A DNA stretch of 64,000 bases from JAUXJB01 sp965226855 (GTDB lineage Bacteria; Myxococcota_A; UBA9160; SZUA-336): positions 62,001-126,000 of the forward strand of contig CBDDEE010000022.1 of the NCBI GenBank assembly GCA_965226855.1. Reading direction: 5' to 3'. Made by a program: the position numbers and the translations under genes. The notes under the pieces were generated by a model. The model did no database searches. It saw nothing but the letters and a program-made list of their open reading frames with translations, and had not been told where the DNA came from. Below, one piece after another: positions 1 through 8,839 of this stretch (the stretch's first letter is position 1; every line of letters begins with the position of its first letter).

Positions 1-361
1 GCTCGAGCTCGCGTCTCACCCGCTCGTTGTGCTCATCGAATTGGCGCTGTGCTTCCCTCTTGTCTTCCTCGGCCGCGTCTGGGTGTAGGGGAAGGAAGTA
101 GAGGTACACGTCGAGGTCTTCCATCGTGCCGTCGGCGTGGATTCTGCAATGCCAATCACCCGCAACACGGTGTTGAGCATAGAAGTCAAGGTATTCGCCG
201 CGCGAATCCTCTCCAAAGCAGAACCCTATGATCAAGCCCTGATCATGGATTTCACCTGGCTCCCTCTCCTGGAGATTGGACTCAGGCAAGCGGACCTCTC
301 GTCTCGTGAAGCACTCTGCAAACTTCGAAGCGATCGTCGCTAGGTCAGACTGTCTGTTCAC
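1..361 (-). CDS. hypothetical protein, 3' end cut by window edge
   Basis: An open minus-strand frame runs off the left edge. It starts at GTG (position 361), preceded by a good GAGGGGG ribosome site five bases away. The visible ~120 residues are acidic and charged (for example FCFGEDSRGEYLDFYAQHRV and a Glu/Arg-rich end) with no signal peptide or membrane segment. I recognise no family. It has the size and style of the small unknown genes at 6.5-9.7 kb and is probably part of the same mobile island. Because it begins with GTG it is easily missed. Confidence 0.5.
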   Translation of the reverse strand, partial: MNRQSDLATIASKFAECFTRREVRLPESNLQEREPGEIHDQGLIIGFCFGEDSRGEYLDFYAQHRVAGDWHCRIHADGTMEDLDVYLYFLPLHPDAAEEDKREAQRQFDEHNERVRRELE

Positions 362-426
362 TTCGGCCCCCTCATTTCAGTCACGTCGTCGAAGGGAACT
401 CTGAGAGGATCGTCCCGCCAACGTCT

Positions 427-869
427 CTAAGGCGCTAGCCCGATCCAGAGCGCATCTAACATGTCCTTGATCTCCGCGCTCATCGAGAGCTTCTCTCGCC
501 ATTCGCCTGGGATACCTGACGCGCCGTAGTGGGCGCCTGCCAGCTGGCCGCAGACCGCGGCTGTCGTATCGGCATCCTCGCCCAGATTCGCTGCAGCGAG
601 GACAGCGTCGCGGTAAGTGTCGGTTCTCTGGAGCACCAGAGCGCCGCTTCGAGCGACTCCACGACGTAGCCAGTTCCGAGGATCTGGTGCTCGGACCTTG
701 TGCAGTACTCGCCCTCGACGATCGTGCGAATGGACGGCGATAGATCGGCGTCGTGACGGCCTGGGAAGCTCTCAGCCGAGATCAGTCCCTGCTTGGTCGC
801 TCCATCGAGAGCACACGCCAGCTGCCAGCCGAACAAGCGGCAGGCGTCGAGAGCCTCCTGTCCGCACAA
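427..869 (-). pseudogene. ADP-ribosylglycohydrolase remnant (5'-truncated, frameshifted)
   Basis: The C-terminal half of an ADP-ribosyl-(dinitrogen reductase) glycohydrolase-type protein, which removes ADP-ribose from protein side chains using a Mg2+ pair. The family blocks are visible: a GTGYVVESLEAALWC block, then NLGEDADTTAAVCGQLAGA, which holds the metal-binding DAD and the conserved GQ. The two blocks are in different frames, so there is a frameshift near 637-645. The N-terminal third with the GxxxGDALG motif is absent: the frame begins at 869, five bases from the stop of the recombinase gene at 874. This suggests the gene was cut by rearrangement at that border. Confidence 0.75.
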
Positions 870-873
870 GACT

Positions 874-1488
874 TCAGATGTCCCAAGCCCGTCTCCGGAC
901 CGCGTTGATGAGCTGCTGTGGCGCGATGTGTCGGAGATACCGATCGGTGGTCGCGAGGCTCGAGTGGCCGAGCTGCGCCTGGACGAGGTTCACGGGGAAC
1001 CCTTCCGCAGCGAGTTCTGCGGCATGCGAGTGCCGGAGACCGTGCGCGTGCACTCGCTTCTCAATGCCGGCCTTGCGCGCGAGGCGGGGAAGCAGGGCCC
1101 TCACGTAGGCGTCCCTGAGCGACTCTCCACGCAAGGTGCAGAACAACCTCTGGCGGCGATTCAACAAGAGCGCCCGGCGCTTATCCAGCCAGCGTTCCAC
1201 CAGTGCGAAGCCCCCAGGGTCGAGACCGATCGTACGGCGCTTGTCGCCTTTGCCGTGTAGCACCGTGACGGTCCCGGCGTTTGGATCTAGGTCCTTCGGG
1301 AAGAGGGCTAGTGCCTCACCCAGCCGTAGCCCTCCCCGGTAGAGAACGGCGATCAGGGCTCGGTTGCGAATGCCGGTCGGCGCACGGTTGGAGCAGGCTT
1401 CGATCAGCCATCTCACTTCAAGCTCGGTCAGCACCTCGACGGGGAACTTGGGCAGGGGACCTCCCTTCGCAGCAGCCGCCAGATACAT
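874..1488 (-). CDS. tyrosine recombinase (phage-type integrase), catalytic domain only
   Basis: A site-specific recombinase of the XerCD/phage integrase superfamily. All catalytic residues are visible: Arg55 (GGLRLGE), Lys80 in GKGDK, His149-x-x-Arg152 (HGLRH), His175 (LGHSS) and the nucleophile Tyr184 (TDRYLRH). At 204 residues it is shorter than usual (about 300) because the SAM-like N-terminal core-binding domain is missing, and no ribosome site precedes the ATG. It may be 5'-truncated, or a compact recombinase. A 10-bp perfect inverted repeat lies 20 bp upstream. Its position between a broken host-type gene and terminase genes suits an island integrase. Confidence 0.88.
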   Translation of the reverse strand: MYLAAAAKGGPLPKFPVEVLTELEVRWLIEACSNRAPTGIRNRALIAVLYRGGLRLGEALALFPKDLDPNAGTVTVLHGKGDKRRTIGLDPGGFALVERWLDKRRALLLNRRQRLFCTLRGESLRDAYVRALLPRLARKAGIEKRVHAHGLRHSHAAELAAEGFPVNLVQAQLGHSSLATTDRYLRHIAPQQLINAVRRRAWDI

Positions 1489-1507
1489 TTTACGCCAAAG
1501 AACCGAG

Positions 1508-1537
1508 GAGTTACGGAACTGTGAAGATCCGTAACTC
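1508..1537. repeat. perfect 10-bp inverted repeat upstream of the recombinase
   Basis: GAGTTACGGA and TCCGTAACTC form perfect arms around a 10-base spacer. Just outside lie CCGA (left) and TTCGG (right), which could extend the symmetry with a bulge. A further GTAACTCC follows at about 1570. The site lies between the end of the terminase gene and the start of the recombinase gene, so it could be a recombinase core or arm site, an operator for the recombinase promoter, or a terminator-like hairpin for the terminase transcript. No T-run follows on the minus strand, which makes a simple terminator less likely. Confidence 0.6.
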
Positions 1538-1610
1538 TATTCGGAATCCTCAGGCTTGTTCTGGGGAAACGTAACTCCCCGGCCACTTTCGCTCCGGGAG
1601 AACCACCCCC

Positions 1611-3050
1611 TCAGATCCGCCAGGGAGACTCCCGCGTCCCGATCTCCGCGAACGAGAGGTCGAACCCGATCTCGTCACGCCGGGACCGCTCCCTCGCTCG
1701 CACGACAGCCCCGGCGACGGCGTTCGCGAGGTCGTCGTGGCCTCTGGGTGGGTGGTCGATCGACTCCCGTCCTCCCCGCGCCGTCCGCCGCTCGAGGTCG
1801 CACAGCTGCGCGATGAGCCGCGGATCGTCGAGCAACTCGACCTGGCCGCTGTTGATCAGCGGCAGCGCCTGCAGGTAGATGTCGTTCTTCGGCCTGCGGG
1901 TGACCTCGTAGTGGACGCCGTGCTCGGCAAAGCGTTCGCGCGGCCACTCCCCGGCGTAACGGTCGCCCTCGACGCGCGAGACTCCGTAGTGCTTGAGCAG
2001 CTGCGAGAACTCCTTCACGACCTCGCTCGGGTTGAACGGCGGCCTTCGCTCCCGAACGGCATCCACCACCTGGACCTCATCCTGGACGTGACAGATGGCG
2101 AGGGTCATCGAGTCAGAGGATCCACCACTCGGATCGACGAATGCGGAGTAGAGAAGCCCTTCGATCGGCGGCAGTTCACGCCGTCCGGGCACCACGATTG
2201 CCTCGACGGCCTCCCTAGAGACGTACCCCTCGATGTCGCGGCGGAACTCGGCCAGCCACTCGGCTCGTGCACGAGGCTCGTCTCGTAAGAGGTCCCTCTC
2301 GATCAGCGCGGGATCGATGGTCGGGTTCATGACGCTCGTGGGCGACTGCAAGAAGATCACGCGCGGGTCGCGGGCGTCGATGCCATGGTGATCTACGTAG
2401 GCACGCCAGAAGGCACCGCGACGACTATGCGGCGAGGAGATGCAGAGCAGCAACGAGTTGGGGATCGTGGCCATCGCGGGTCGCAAAGCTGCCAGGATCT
2501 CCTCGTCGGGATTCGCGGAGGTCTCGTCTCGCCAGTACGCGATCTCGTCGCATATCGCGGCGGCGACCGTGTAGCCCCGGACAGCCCGAAAGGATGCGGT
2601 GTGGACCTCGATCACAACGCAACCGAACGAGAGACTCTCCTGCTTCCGCTCCACCACCTCGTGGGCGATGGCCGGCACTGCGTCCACCAAGCCGTTCACG
2701 TAACGCATCAGCGTGCGCGCCTGCGCCCGGTCGCTGGCGATCAGCATAATCGTGGCTACCTCGCCGGGAGCCAACCAGCGTCGGTAGTCGCGGGCCACAG
2801 CGAGGTACACCGCCAGCATCGCGGCGATCCGGCTCTTGCCGGAGCGTCGGCCGAAGCAGAACGACGCCTCTCGGATGAGCTGGTCCGGAACCGCCCTCCC
2901 CCCGCTCAGTTCCTTGTAGAGCCCCCGCTCCTCGTCGCTCATCTCGAGCACGAAGAGTGCCTTCAGGGCGACCCGCCACCCGTCCCACGACCGTCCCGTG
3001 AAGAAGGGACCGAACAGCTCGGGGTGGGAGATCCAGTCGATCACGTTCAC
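1611..3050 (-). CDS. terL: phage terminase large subunit
   Basis: The motor and nuclease that packages DNA into phage heads. It is full length at 479 residues. The ATPase half has Walker A GRRSGKS at residues 67-73 and Walker B ICDEI at about 166-170 with the catalytic Glu. The C-terminal RNase H-like nuclease shows its acidic residues in FVDPSGG (about 305), EGDRYAGEW (about 375) and GHDDLANAVAGA (about 440). The start overlaps the stop of the small-subunit gene by 4 bp (ATGA), so the pair is translationally coupled. No portal, capsid or tail gene follows in the window; the next gene downstream is the recombinase. Confidence 0.92.
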   Translation of the reverse strand: MNVIDWISHPELFGPFFTGRSWDGWRVALKALFVLEMSDEERGLYKELSGGRAVPDQLIREASFCFGRRSGKSRIAAMLAVYLAVARDYRRWLAPGEVATIMLIASDRAQARTLMRYVNGLVDAVPAIAHEVVERKQESLSFGCVVIEVHTASFRAVRGYTVAAAICDEIAYWRDETSANPDEEILAALRPAMATIPNSLLLCISSPHSRRGAFWRAYVDHHGIDARDPRVIFLQSPTSVMNPTIDPALIERDLLRDEPRARAEWLAEFRRDIEGYVSREAVEAIVVPGRRELPPIEGLLYSAFVDPSGGSSDSMTLAICHVQDEVQVVDAVRERRPPFNPSEVVKEFSQLLKHYGVSRVEGDRYAGEWPRERFAEHGVHYEVTRRPKNDIYLQALPLINSGQVELLDDPRLIAQLCDLERRTARGGRESIDHPPRGHDDLANAVAGAVVRARERSRRDEIGFDLSFAEIGTRESPWRI

Positions 3051-3562
3051 ATGGAACGTTCCTGATCGACCGGAGAGTCCTGGCTCTCGGCTCCAGACCG
3101 ACCCCTGTCCTCAGTGGCGGCCTCGGTCGAGAACTCGGCTGCAATAGAGGCGATAGAGCGGGGCTCGGCTTTCTGCGGATCCAGACCCAGTAGCGCGAAG
3201 CTGTTCCGGCGGGTGTTGGCGAGAGTCGCCAGCCGGGAGGCCGCGTCAGGGTCGCCTGTCTGGAGGTATCGCCCGAGTTCCCCACGCAGGGCCACGCCGA
3301 CGGACACGGCGTCTTCGATGACCGCGCGCGTGGTGGGCGTCAGCGCGTCCATTCCACCGAACGTCTCGAGGAGGTCCGACAGCTCCAGCTCCCCCTGGTA
3401 GACGGCACCCCGAAGCCCTTCTACGACCTGGCCCGCGAGTCGAGCTGTTCGTGGGTCCCGAGGCCCAATGCGCATAGCTTGCTTGCGGCGTCGGGCCGCG
3501 CGGCGCATCCCGTGACTGATCCGCTGCTTTGCCTCTTCTGAATGAGGCTTCCCCATGATCAA
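3047..3562 (-). CDS. probable terminase small subunit / DNA-binding protein
   Basis: A 171-residue protein coupled to terL by a 4-bp overlap. The N-terminus (GKPHSEEAKQRISHGMRRA) resembles the NUMOD3-type DNA-binding motif, followed by a run of Arg/Lys and a helical middle region; the C-terminus is acidic and probably disordered. Position and size fit a terminase small subunit, the DNA-recognition partner of TerL. That role is inferred from the arrangement, not from a clear sequence match. Two ATGs are possible (3562 or 3556). Confidence 0.6.
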   Translation of the reverse strand: MIMGKPHSEEAKQRISHGMRRAARRRKQAMRIGPRDPRTARLAGQVVEGLRGAVYQGELELSDLLETFGGMDALTPTTRAVIEDAVSVGVALRGELGRYLQTGDPDAASRLATLANTRRNSFALLGLDPQKAEPRSIASIAAEFSTEAATEDRGRSGAESQDSPVDQERSM

Positions 3563-4334
3563 ACTCCGCTACGAATCCACCCACTTAGGACTGGGCCGGT
3601 CTAGCGACTTCATGAGATTCGGGCAAGTAGCTGGTGCTTCACACATGCTCGAGATCCGAGCCGGATCCTCTTCTGAACTCTGACGACATGCGGGTTGGGA
3701 AGGTGGATGGACAAGTACAACGAGCTGCTCGCGAGGACTGACGGCACCATCAACACGAAGAAAGCCGCCGCCCGTCGAGCTGCGGACAGGGAGGTCGGGC
3801 GGTAGCCGCCGGCGGGCCGAAACCTCTACGCCAGAGCCGCCATAAGTGCCTACTTCCGGAGGGGCCCCAACGACTACAGTCCGCGGTACCTCGTCTCTTT
3901 GGTTACGTCCCCTCGTGCCCGACACTCCCAGCTTGGGACCTGTTGATGGTGGTTAGGTCGCGTTCAAGTCGAAAATTTTCCGCCGCCTCTTCTTATTCTC
4001 CTGGTTGGAGAGCCCCCGAGCTGAGGGCAAAGCACGACCATCCCCGAGCTTTCGAGTCTGAGCCTGCCCTCGCACGACCTCCTGGCCGGAGCCGCCCGTC
4101 GCGGTTGGGCTCCAGGGCGACGGGCGCGCCCCCTGGATCCCGGGCTACTTGCGACCCGCGCTCGGGCCGTCGTCCACGCTCCCCGGTTTCGCACCGCGCG
4201 CCGCCTTTGGACGCATCCCCACGGTAGGCGGCTTTGAGTACCCGCGCGCCGCTGGCATTGGCTCACCACGCGAGTGTCTCAGAGATCGCACACGCCCAAC
4301 GTCGGGAGGAATAGGTTCTGGCGGAAACGGATTC
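3563..4334. other. long gap with no convincing gene
   Basis: About 770 bp separates the small-terminase start from the next minus-strand gene. The only protein-like frame I see is a 32-codon plus-strand ORF at 3707-3805 (starts MDKYNELLARTDG, with GGGAAGG upstream), which may be a tiny gene or a remnant. Longer frames on both strands are Arg/Pro/Ser-rich and look like non-coding GC-rich sequence. The promoter of the terminase operon should lie in the first 200 bp, but I cannot point to boxes. Confidence 0.4.
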
Positions 4335-4997
4335 CTACCGACGAGGTTTCTTCGCGTCTTTGAGCCGCCGCCGTTTCAGGTCTTTGAGTCGCAGCCGTAC
4401 CTGCTCGTCGGTTAGGACGACGTCCACTACGTCGCGAGTGAGCGCGATCGCATAGTCTCGACGCTCCCGAGCGTTTCTAGCCCTCAGGATCTCATCGACG
4501 GCCGCCACGAGGTCCGTCTCCGGGGATCGTGATACGCCCACCAGCCCCGGAGAACGCAGCCGTCGTTCGTTGGCGCGGCGCTCACGATACCGCAGAGCGA
4601 GTTCGTATAACGTTGCGATCCGGCCGACCGATGCTGCAGCAGCATCATCTCTCAGGTAGTCGCCGAAGCTGATGCCCTCGATCGGATCCCGCAGTAGCAA
4701 CTCGGCGGCCCTCAGAGTGACGGCGGTCTCTTCGAGCTGCTCCCTGCGGACGTTGCGCGAGATACGGTCAACGGCCTCGACTGGCTTCGCCAGGCTGCCT
4801 TGGTGCAGCTTGTTGGCGACGGTCACCACGATCGCCCATACGAGGTGCGCGAGGTCGCTGTCATTTAGGCTCTTGTCGCGCCGAAGGTCCTCGAACGCGG
4901 AGCTGCGGTCCAGTCGCTCAAGGAACTCGTCCAGCGCCTTGCCCGCCGTGAGGGGATCATCGTCCTGCGCATACCTCGGGAACGTCGCGTTGGCCAT
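4335..4997 (-). CDS. hypothetical protein, basic C-terminus, next to the IS
   Basis: A 220-residue protein if started at the ATG at 4997. It is mostly helical, with a strongly basic tail (LKDLKRRRLKDAKKPRR). I recognise no domain. The frame stays open upstream through 5087, where IS copy 1 begins, and a continuation can be read on the far side of the IS (6365-6478) but without a start codon. So either the IS landed just upstream of this gene or it removed a short native N-terminus. The gene belongs to the same minus-strand island as the terminases. Confidence 0.55.
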   Translation of the reverse strand: MANATFPRYAQDDDPLTAGKALDEFLERLDRSSAFEDLRRDKSLNDSDLAHLVWAIVVTVANKLHQGSLAKPVEAVDRISRNVRREQLEETAVTLRAAELLLRDPIEGISFGDYLRDDAAAASVGRIATLYELALRYRERRANERRLRSPGLVGVSRSPETDLVAAVDEILRARNARERRDYAIALTRDVVDVVLTDEQVRLRLKDLKRRRLKDAKKPRR

Positions 4998-5087
4998 CGT
5001 GGACGCCAATTCCCTGACACTCGCTCTATCGCGGCCACGCAAGACCGCGCTGAGATTCAATCCGGTAATCAAGCCGCGCGCTCCTAA

Positions 5088-6360
5088 CAGGCTGCGGAGA
5101 AAGTGACTGGGTTGGGCGGGACGCCTCTGACGGGAGGCGTGCCGAGCAGGGGAGAGGGATCGCCGTTCCCGGTACGAACCGGTTCGGTGTCGCACGGGTA
5201 GATCTTGCGGGATCATGAGCTATGTCGCCTCCAACAGGTTGCGGATACGGACCAGGTTGTAGGCCGCAGCAGTGAAGGTGAAGACCCAGCCGACCCGATC
5301 CGTGCCCCGGTGCCGGGTCTTGCGCATCAAGCCCACCGTCTTCATCCAGCCAAACACCTCCTCCACCCGTTTGCGGAAGCGCTGGCTCACCTCGTAGCCC
5401 GGGTGTCCTGTGGTCCTTCGATCGATCGCGCTTCGGCGGTTCGTCGTGTTCTGTGCCACGTGCGGGGTAACGCTCCAGGCCCGAAGCGCCTGCACAAAGC
5501 TCTTGGCGTCGTAGCCCTTGTCTCCAGCCAGGGTGATCCGGCGAGCGCCCCCCAGACCCAGCACCATCTCGAGAGCCGCTTCGCGCTCCGCATACCCCGA
5601 CGCCTGAGTGAGCTTTCGCCGCCACCACCAGGCCGTTGCGGTTCTCCGTCACGACGTGTCCCTGATACGCGAGCCGCGCGCCCTGGCCCCTCATCCCCGC
5701 CAGTCGGGCGTCCGGATCCGTCCTCGACGCATGCGTCTGGTTGCTCCGCTTCTCGCCCCGGAAGTTGACCGTCGGGTTGCCCGGGTCGTCATCGTCCCTG
5801 CGCTTCTCGTCCTTGCGCACGAAGCTCTTCTGGCTCGCCCACGCCTCGATCAGCGTCCCGTCCACCGTGAAGTGCTCCGATGACACCAACCCCTCCGACT
5901 CCGCCTGCGCCAGCACCGCCTCGAAGAAATGCTGAGCGATCTCGCCCTTCAGCAGCCGTTCCCGATTCTTGGTGAACACCGTCGCGCTGAACACCTCATC
6001 GTCCAGCTCCAGGCCCACGAACCAGCGGTAGAGCAGGTTGTAGTCGATCTGCTCGATCAGCTGGCGCTCGCTCCGGATCGTGTACAGCACCTGCAACAGC
6101 AGCGCCCGCAACAGCTGCTCCGGCGGGACCGACGGTCGGCCGACCCCTTTGGCGTAGATACCATCGAAGCGTCGCGACAGCTGCTCCAGCGCCGCGTCCA
6201 CCAGTCGCCGGATCGCTCGAAGCGGATGGTCCTCGGGAATCCGGGACTCCAGCGATACGTAGCTGAAGATCCCACCCTGGAGCGTCTGCGGTCCTCTCAC
6301 ATCTCCCCCTTGGGGCTTCCCTCAAAGGTACCCTTCGATGAGGAGTTTTTCAGCAGCCTG
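5088..6360 (-). mobile_element. IS5-type insertion sequence, copy 1 (1273 bp, damaged)
   Basis: The ends are imperfect inverted repeats beginning CAGGCTGC (left CAGGCTGCGGAGAAAG, right CAGGCTGCTGAAAAAC read inward). The element is flanked by an exact 4-bp duplication, CTAA, at 5084-5087 and 6361-6364, matching the YTAR target type of the IS5 group. It is nearly identical to copy 2 (37903-39173) but inverted relative to it and 2 bp longer: one extra T in the T-run at 5614-5616 and one extra G in the run at 5149-5152. The first extra base breaks the transposase frame, so this copy is probably non-autonomous. Confidence 0.9.
5220..6300 (-). pseudogene. IS5-family transposase, frameshifted
   Basis: Matches the intact 359-residue transposase of copy 2 codon for codon for about 229 residues (to just before LTQASG), then shifts frame at 5614-5616 where an extra T is present. 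The remaining DDE part reads in a second frame (5220-5567) and includes the LAGDKGYD and VEEVFGW blocks. A programmed frameshift is unlikely because copy 2 encodes the whole protein in one frame. The protein would need trans-complementation by copy 2. Confidence 0.9.
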
Positions 6361-6478
6361 CTAAGCGCCCCGAGGAAGTATCGCTTGCGAGTTGCTCGCC
6401 ACTAGCGTCTAGGAATCCGGCACTGCGATACGCCGAGTGGCTCCGTAGAGGCTTGATGAGCTTTGCCGGAGTACCTTA

Positions 6479-7369
6479 CTAATGAACGGCGCGATCTTCA
6501 TCGGTCCAGTCCCGCCAGCCGGTGATGTGAGAGAGCCGCAAGGGCTCGCGTCTGCGGACCGTCAGCGCTGCAAGCTCTACCGCCGCACGTTCCGCTGAGT
6601 CCTCAGCCAGGACGTCGACCCACCCTACGGGTGTCTCTACGCGGCGCACAAGATGGAAGATCGGCTTGATGACCTCTTGCATCCCTACGATGGGTGAGTC
6701 AGCCGCACGCTGCGCCGTGGCGAAATGATCGCCCGGGTCGGACTCCGACATCAGGACTATGTAATCCGCCGGGGGCAGCACCGTTGGTATGAAGTCCGTC
6801 CATGTGGCCACAGACACGAAGCTCCCCGTCTCTGGATCAGTCATGGGGAACATCTGCGGAGTGAACACTCCGACACTGGACTGGATCTTGGGCAGGTTGT
6901 ACTGGTACCACCACCACCGGTGCAGAGCCGGTTCTGGCGCGTGATTGAATTCCGCCGCCGATCTCTGAAGCGCAGAGACCTCTAGCGCATTGATGCGAGA
7001 CCACGAGTCCACGAGGGCTTCCTCGTCAAACTCGCGCGCCTCTGCGGGGTCATGCTGCGGGTCGATCACTCTTAGGCCGAGCTGCCGGCAGACCGCGGCC
7101 AATTCCCGCACAGTCTCGCGTGCGAAGAAGGTGGGCCGAACCGAGGGCATGACCAGGCACCACGGAAGCACGCAGCTCTGTCCGCGGTACGCTTCCCGGA
7201 TCGCGCTCAGCCCCGGATCTTCATCGTGGAGCCCAGAGATTCGGAACTCGACGAGTGTCAGCGGACTGTAGTACCAGCCGACACGAACGTGCCCCGAGGC
7301 ACTAAACGCACTGATCATTGCAAGATCGTCGATGTCGCGATCAGCCACAAAGTACACATCAAAGCCCAT
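6479..7369 (-). CDS. hypothetical protein
   Basis: A 296-residue soluble protein with no recognisable family. It begins MGFDVYFVADRDIDD and is rich in Trp, including a WWWYQY stretch at about residue 150. There is no signal peptide or membrane segment. The start overlaps the end of the upstream 140-residue gene by 11 bp, so the two are probably co-transcribed and translationally coupled. Composition is protein-like throughout, so I regard it as a real gene of the island. Confidence 0.6.
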   Translation of the reverse strand: MGFDVYFVADRDIDDLAMISAFSASGHVRVGWYYSPLTLVEFRISGLHDEDPGLSAIREAYRGQSCVLPWCLVMPSVRPTFFARETVRELAAVCRQLGLRVIDPQHDPAEAREFDEEALVDSWSRINALEVSALQRSAAEFNHAPEPALHRWWWYQYNLPKIQSSVGVFTPQMFPMTDPETGSFVSVATWTDFIPTVLPPADYIVLMSESDPGDHFATAQRAADSPIVGMQEVIKPIFHLVRRVETPVGWVDVLAEDSAERAAVELAALTVRRREPLRLSHITGWRDWTDEDRAVH

Positions 7370-7781
7370 CGATCAACTCCTTGACTCCGAGCAGTGTGGC
7401 GAGCTCTTTGATGGGCTTTAGGTCTTCCACGCCCAACGACTGCCCCACACCGGATAGGGGATGAGCACTGATCGGCTTTAGATCGAGGGCCGACGATCTC
7501 TCCCATCCCGAGAACCAGATTCTGCGCCCTCCTTCATAAGAATGAGCCAGTACCAGGATGTCCGGACGGAACGCTTGGAAGGCCTCAAGCCAGAGGCGCT
7601 CATCGCTCCCCGCAGGCTGGACGAGTATCGTTCCCGCTGGTGTCGCAAAGACCCCGTCGGGACCGTAGGCTTTGGCATCCTCGAATGGCAGCCGGAATAG
7701 AATCGCAAAGACACCCTGTGCGCAGGCGGCGTCTCGATATCGCGCAGTAACAGCATCATCATCATTTTCGCTCAGTGACAT
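7359..7781 (-). CDS. hypothetical protein
   Basis: A 140-residue protein with an acidic N-terminus (MSLSENDDDAV). It contains a segment that reads like a Rossmann-type strand and loop (FRPDILVLAHSYEGG). No family is recognised. It is the upstream member of a two-gene unit with the 296-residue protein, overlapping it by 11 bp, and lies 25 bp downstream of the zinc-ribbon gene. It may act with its neighbour, but the sequence gives no mechanism. Confidence 0.55.
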   Translation of the reverse strand: MSLSENDDDAVTARYRDAACAQGVFAILFRLPFEDAKAYGPDGVFATPAGTILVQPAGSDERLWLEAFQAFRPDILVLAHSYEGGRRIWFSGWERSSALDLKPISAHPLSGVGQSLGVEDLKPIKELATLLGVKELIDGL

Positions 7782-7806
7782 CTGTCAACTCCTCTGGTTC
7801 GTCCAT

Positions 7807-8610
7807 TTAGAGCCCTAGAACGTCACGGACCAGAAGATCGCGCCGGCTCACCGTAGGCGCTGCCAGGTCTTCCATTGCGGCAACGATCACGTCCAGCTCC
7901 ATCTCCTTCACGTTCCGCACGGTCAGCTTCTCGCGAAGTGCGACGGTGAGGAGCCCAGCGATGTCCCTTGCTGGCACTGTCGGAGACCCCTTCCATCCAC
8001 AGTACGCACAGATCTCGCTTCCTAGTGTTCCCGTACGCATGATCCAAGCCGCGATGTCGGGGCTCAGGAAACATCGGGCGCAGACACACTCCAAGCGAGA
8101 GTCCGGATCGGATCCACACACTTCTACGTCCCGACGGCCTTCGTCGGTGGACCGGCTACGACGTTGCGTCCAGACACGAAGCGGGCTGAACACCACGGCG
8201 TTGAAGTTGCTTCCGCATCGTTCGCACTCGAAGTACCATCGACGCCCGAACGCCGCGAGCCGGTGCTCCGCTTCTTCGCCGCACTCCGGACACTCGTGAG
8301 CCAGACGGGTCGGTGCAGTCGAGGGCTTCGGCTCCGAGACGAGCTGGAGCGCCTCGACCCCGCGGACGATCCGGATGACCCACTCGTGTGCCCGATGAGA
8401 CCCTGGAGTTTCGGAGACGAGACGCTCCACACCGGGTCTCACGTACTGGAGCCTGAACCGGGACGCGTCATCGGAGATGACCTTCACGACCTCGATCACG
8501 ATGTGGCGAGCGCCACTGAACCCGTGCGCTGCTATCTCCAGCGTTGCCCGGCACAGCGACCCTTCCAGGACGAGCCGGGGCGCTCTGTCACTACTGCGGG
8601 GATGGTTCAT
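7807..8610 (-). CDS. hypothetical protein with zinc-ribbon cysteines
   Basis: I start it at the ATG at 8610 (MNHPRSSDRAPRLVLEG), giving 267 residues; the frame is open further upstream but overlaps another gene. A CPEC motif in mid-protein, followed about 20 residues later by CERC, forms a probable zinc ribbon, and a second set (CVCARC ... CAYC) follows. The C-terminus is helical. Paired CxxC motifs suggest nucleic-acid binding or structural zinc, but no named family is recognised. It overlaps the small upstream gene by 20 bp. Confidence 0.55.
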   Translation of the reverse strand: MNHPRSSDRAPRLVLEGSLCRATLEIAAHGFSGARHIVIEVVKVISDDASRFRLQYVRPGVERLVSETPGSHRAHEWVIRIVRGVEALQLVSEPKPSTAPTRLAHECPECGEEAEHRLAAFGRRWYFECERCGSNFNAVVFSPLRVWTQRRSRSTDEGRRDVEVCGSDPDSRLECVCARCFLSPDIAAWIMRTGTLGSEICAYCGWKGSPTVPARDIAGLLTVALREKLTVRNVKEMELDVIVAAMEDLAAPTVSRRDLLVRDVLGL

Positions 8611-8839
8611 CGCAGTCCGCCCTTGCCCGATCCCTCTCGTACTTCCTGCGTCCCGGCGTGACCCGGTGGCCTCGACTCGCACCGGTCGGCCGCCTCCGCG
8701 AGCTGGGGGTAGCCCCTTCGGATGAGACAGCTCGGCCGGCCTCCTTGCGCAGTTCATCGAGAAGGCGCCGGGCAACAATCTCGGCTAAGTGATCGAGGAA
8801 GGCGCGAATGCGCACATCGTCTGGGGCCGTGTGGTTCAC
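8591..8839 (-). CDS. small hypothetical protein
   Basis: An 82-residue product whose first 40 residues look genuine (MNHTAPDDVRIRAFLDHLAE, then a helix ending LLDELRKEAG), while the tail is Arg/Ser-rich and disordered. It overlaps the 3' end of the HTH gene by 86 bp and the zinc-ribbon gene by 20 bp. Small helical proteins just after an excisionase-like gene are common in integrative elements. The function is unknown. Confidence 0.45.
   Translation of the reverse strand: MNHTAPDDVRIRAFLDHLAEIVARRLLDELRKEAGRAVSSEGATPSSRRRPTGASRGHRVTPGRRKYERDRARADCDEPSPQ

Noticed and set aside
4001..4140. GGAGAGCCCCCGAGCTGAGGG near 4009 resembles the start of a tRNA-Ser.
   Set aside because: No matching 3' acceptor strand or T-arm follows within 100 bp.
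5026..6300. A continuous 424-codon minus-strand frame across IS copy 1.
   Set aside because: The second half is the transposase read out of frame after the extra T, giving low-complexity sequence; the real DDE part lies in the other frame.
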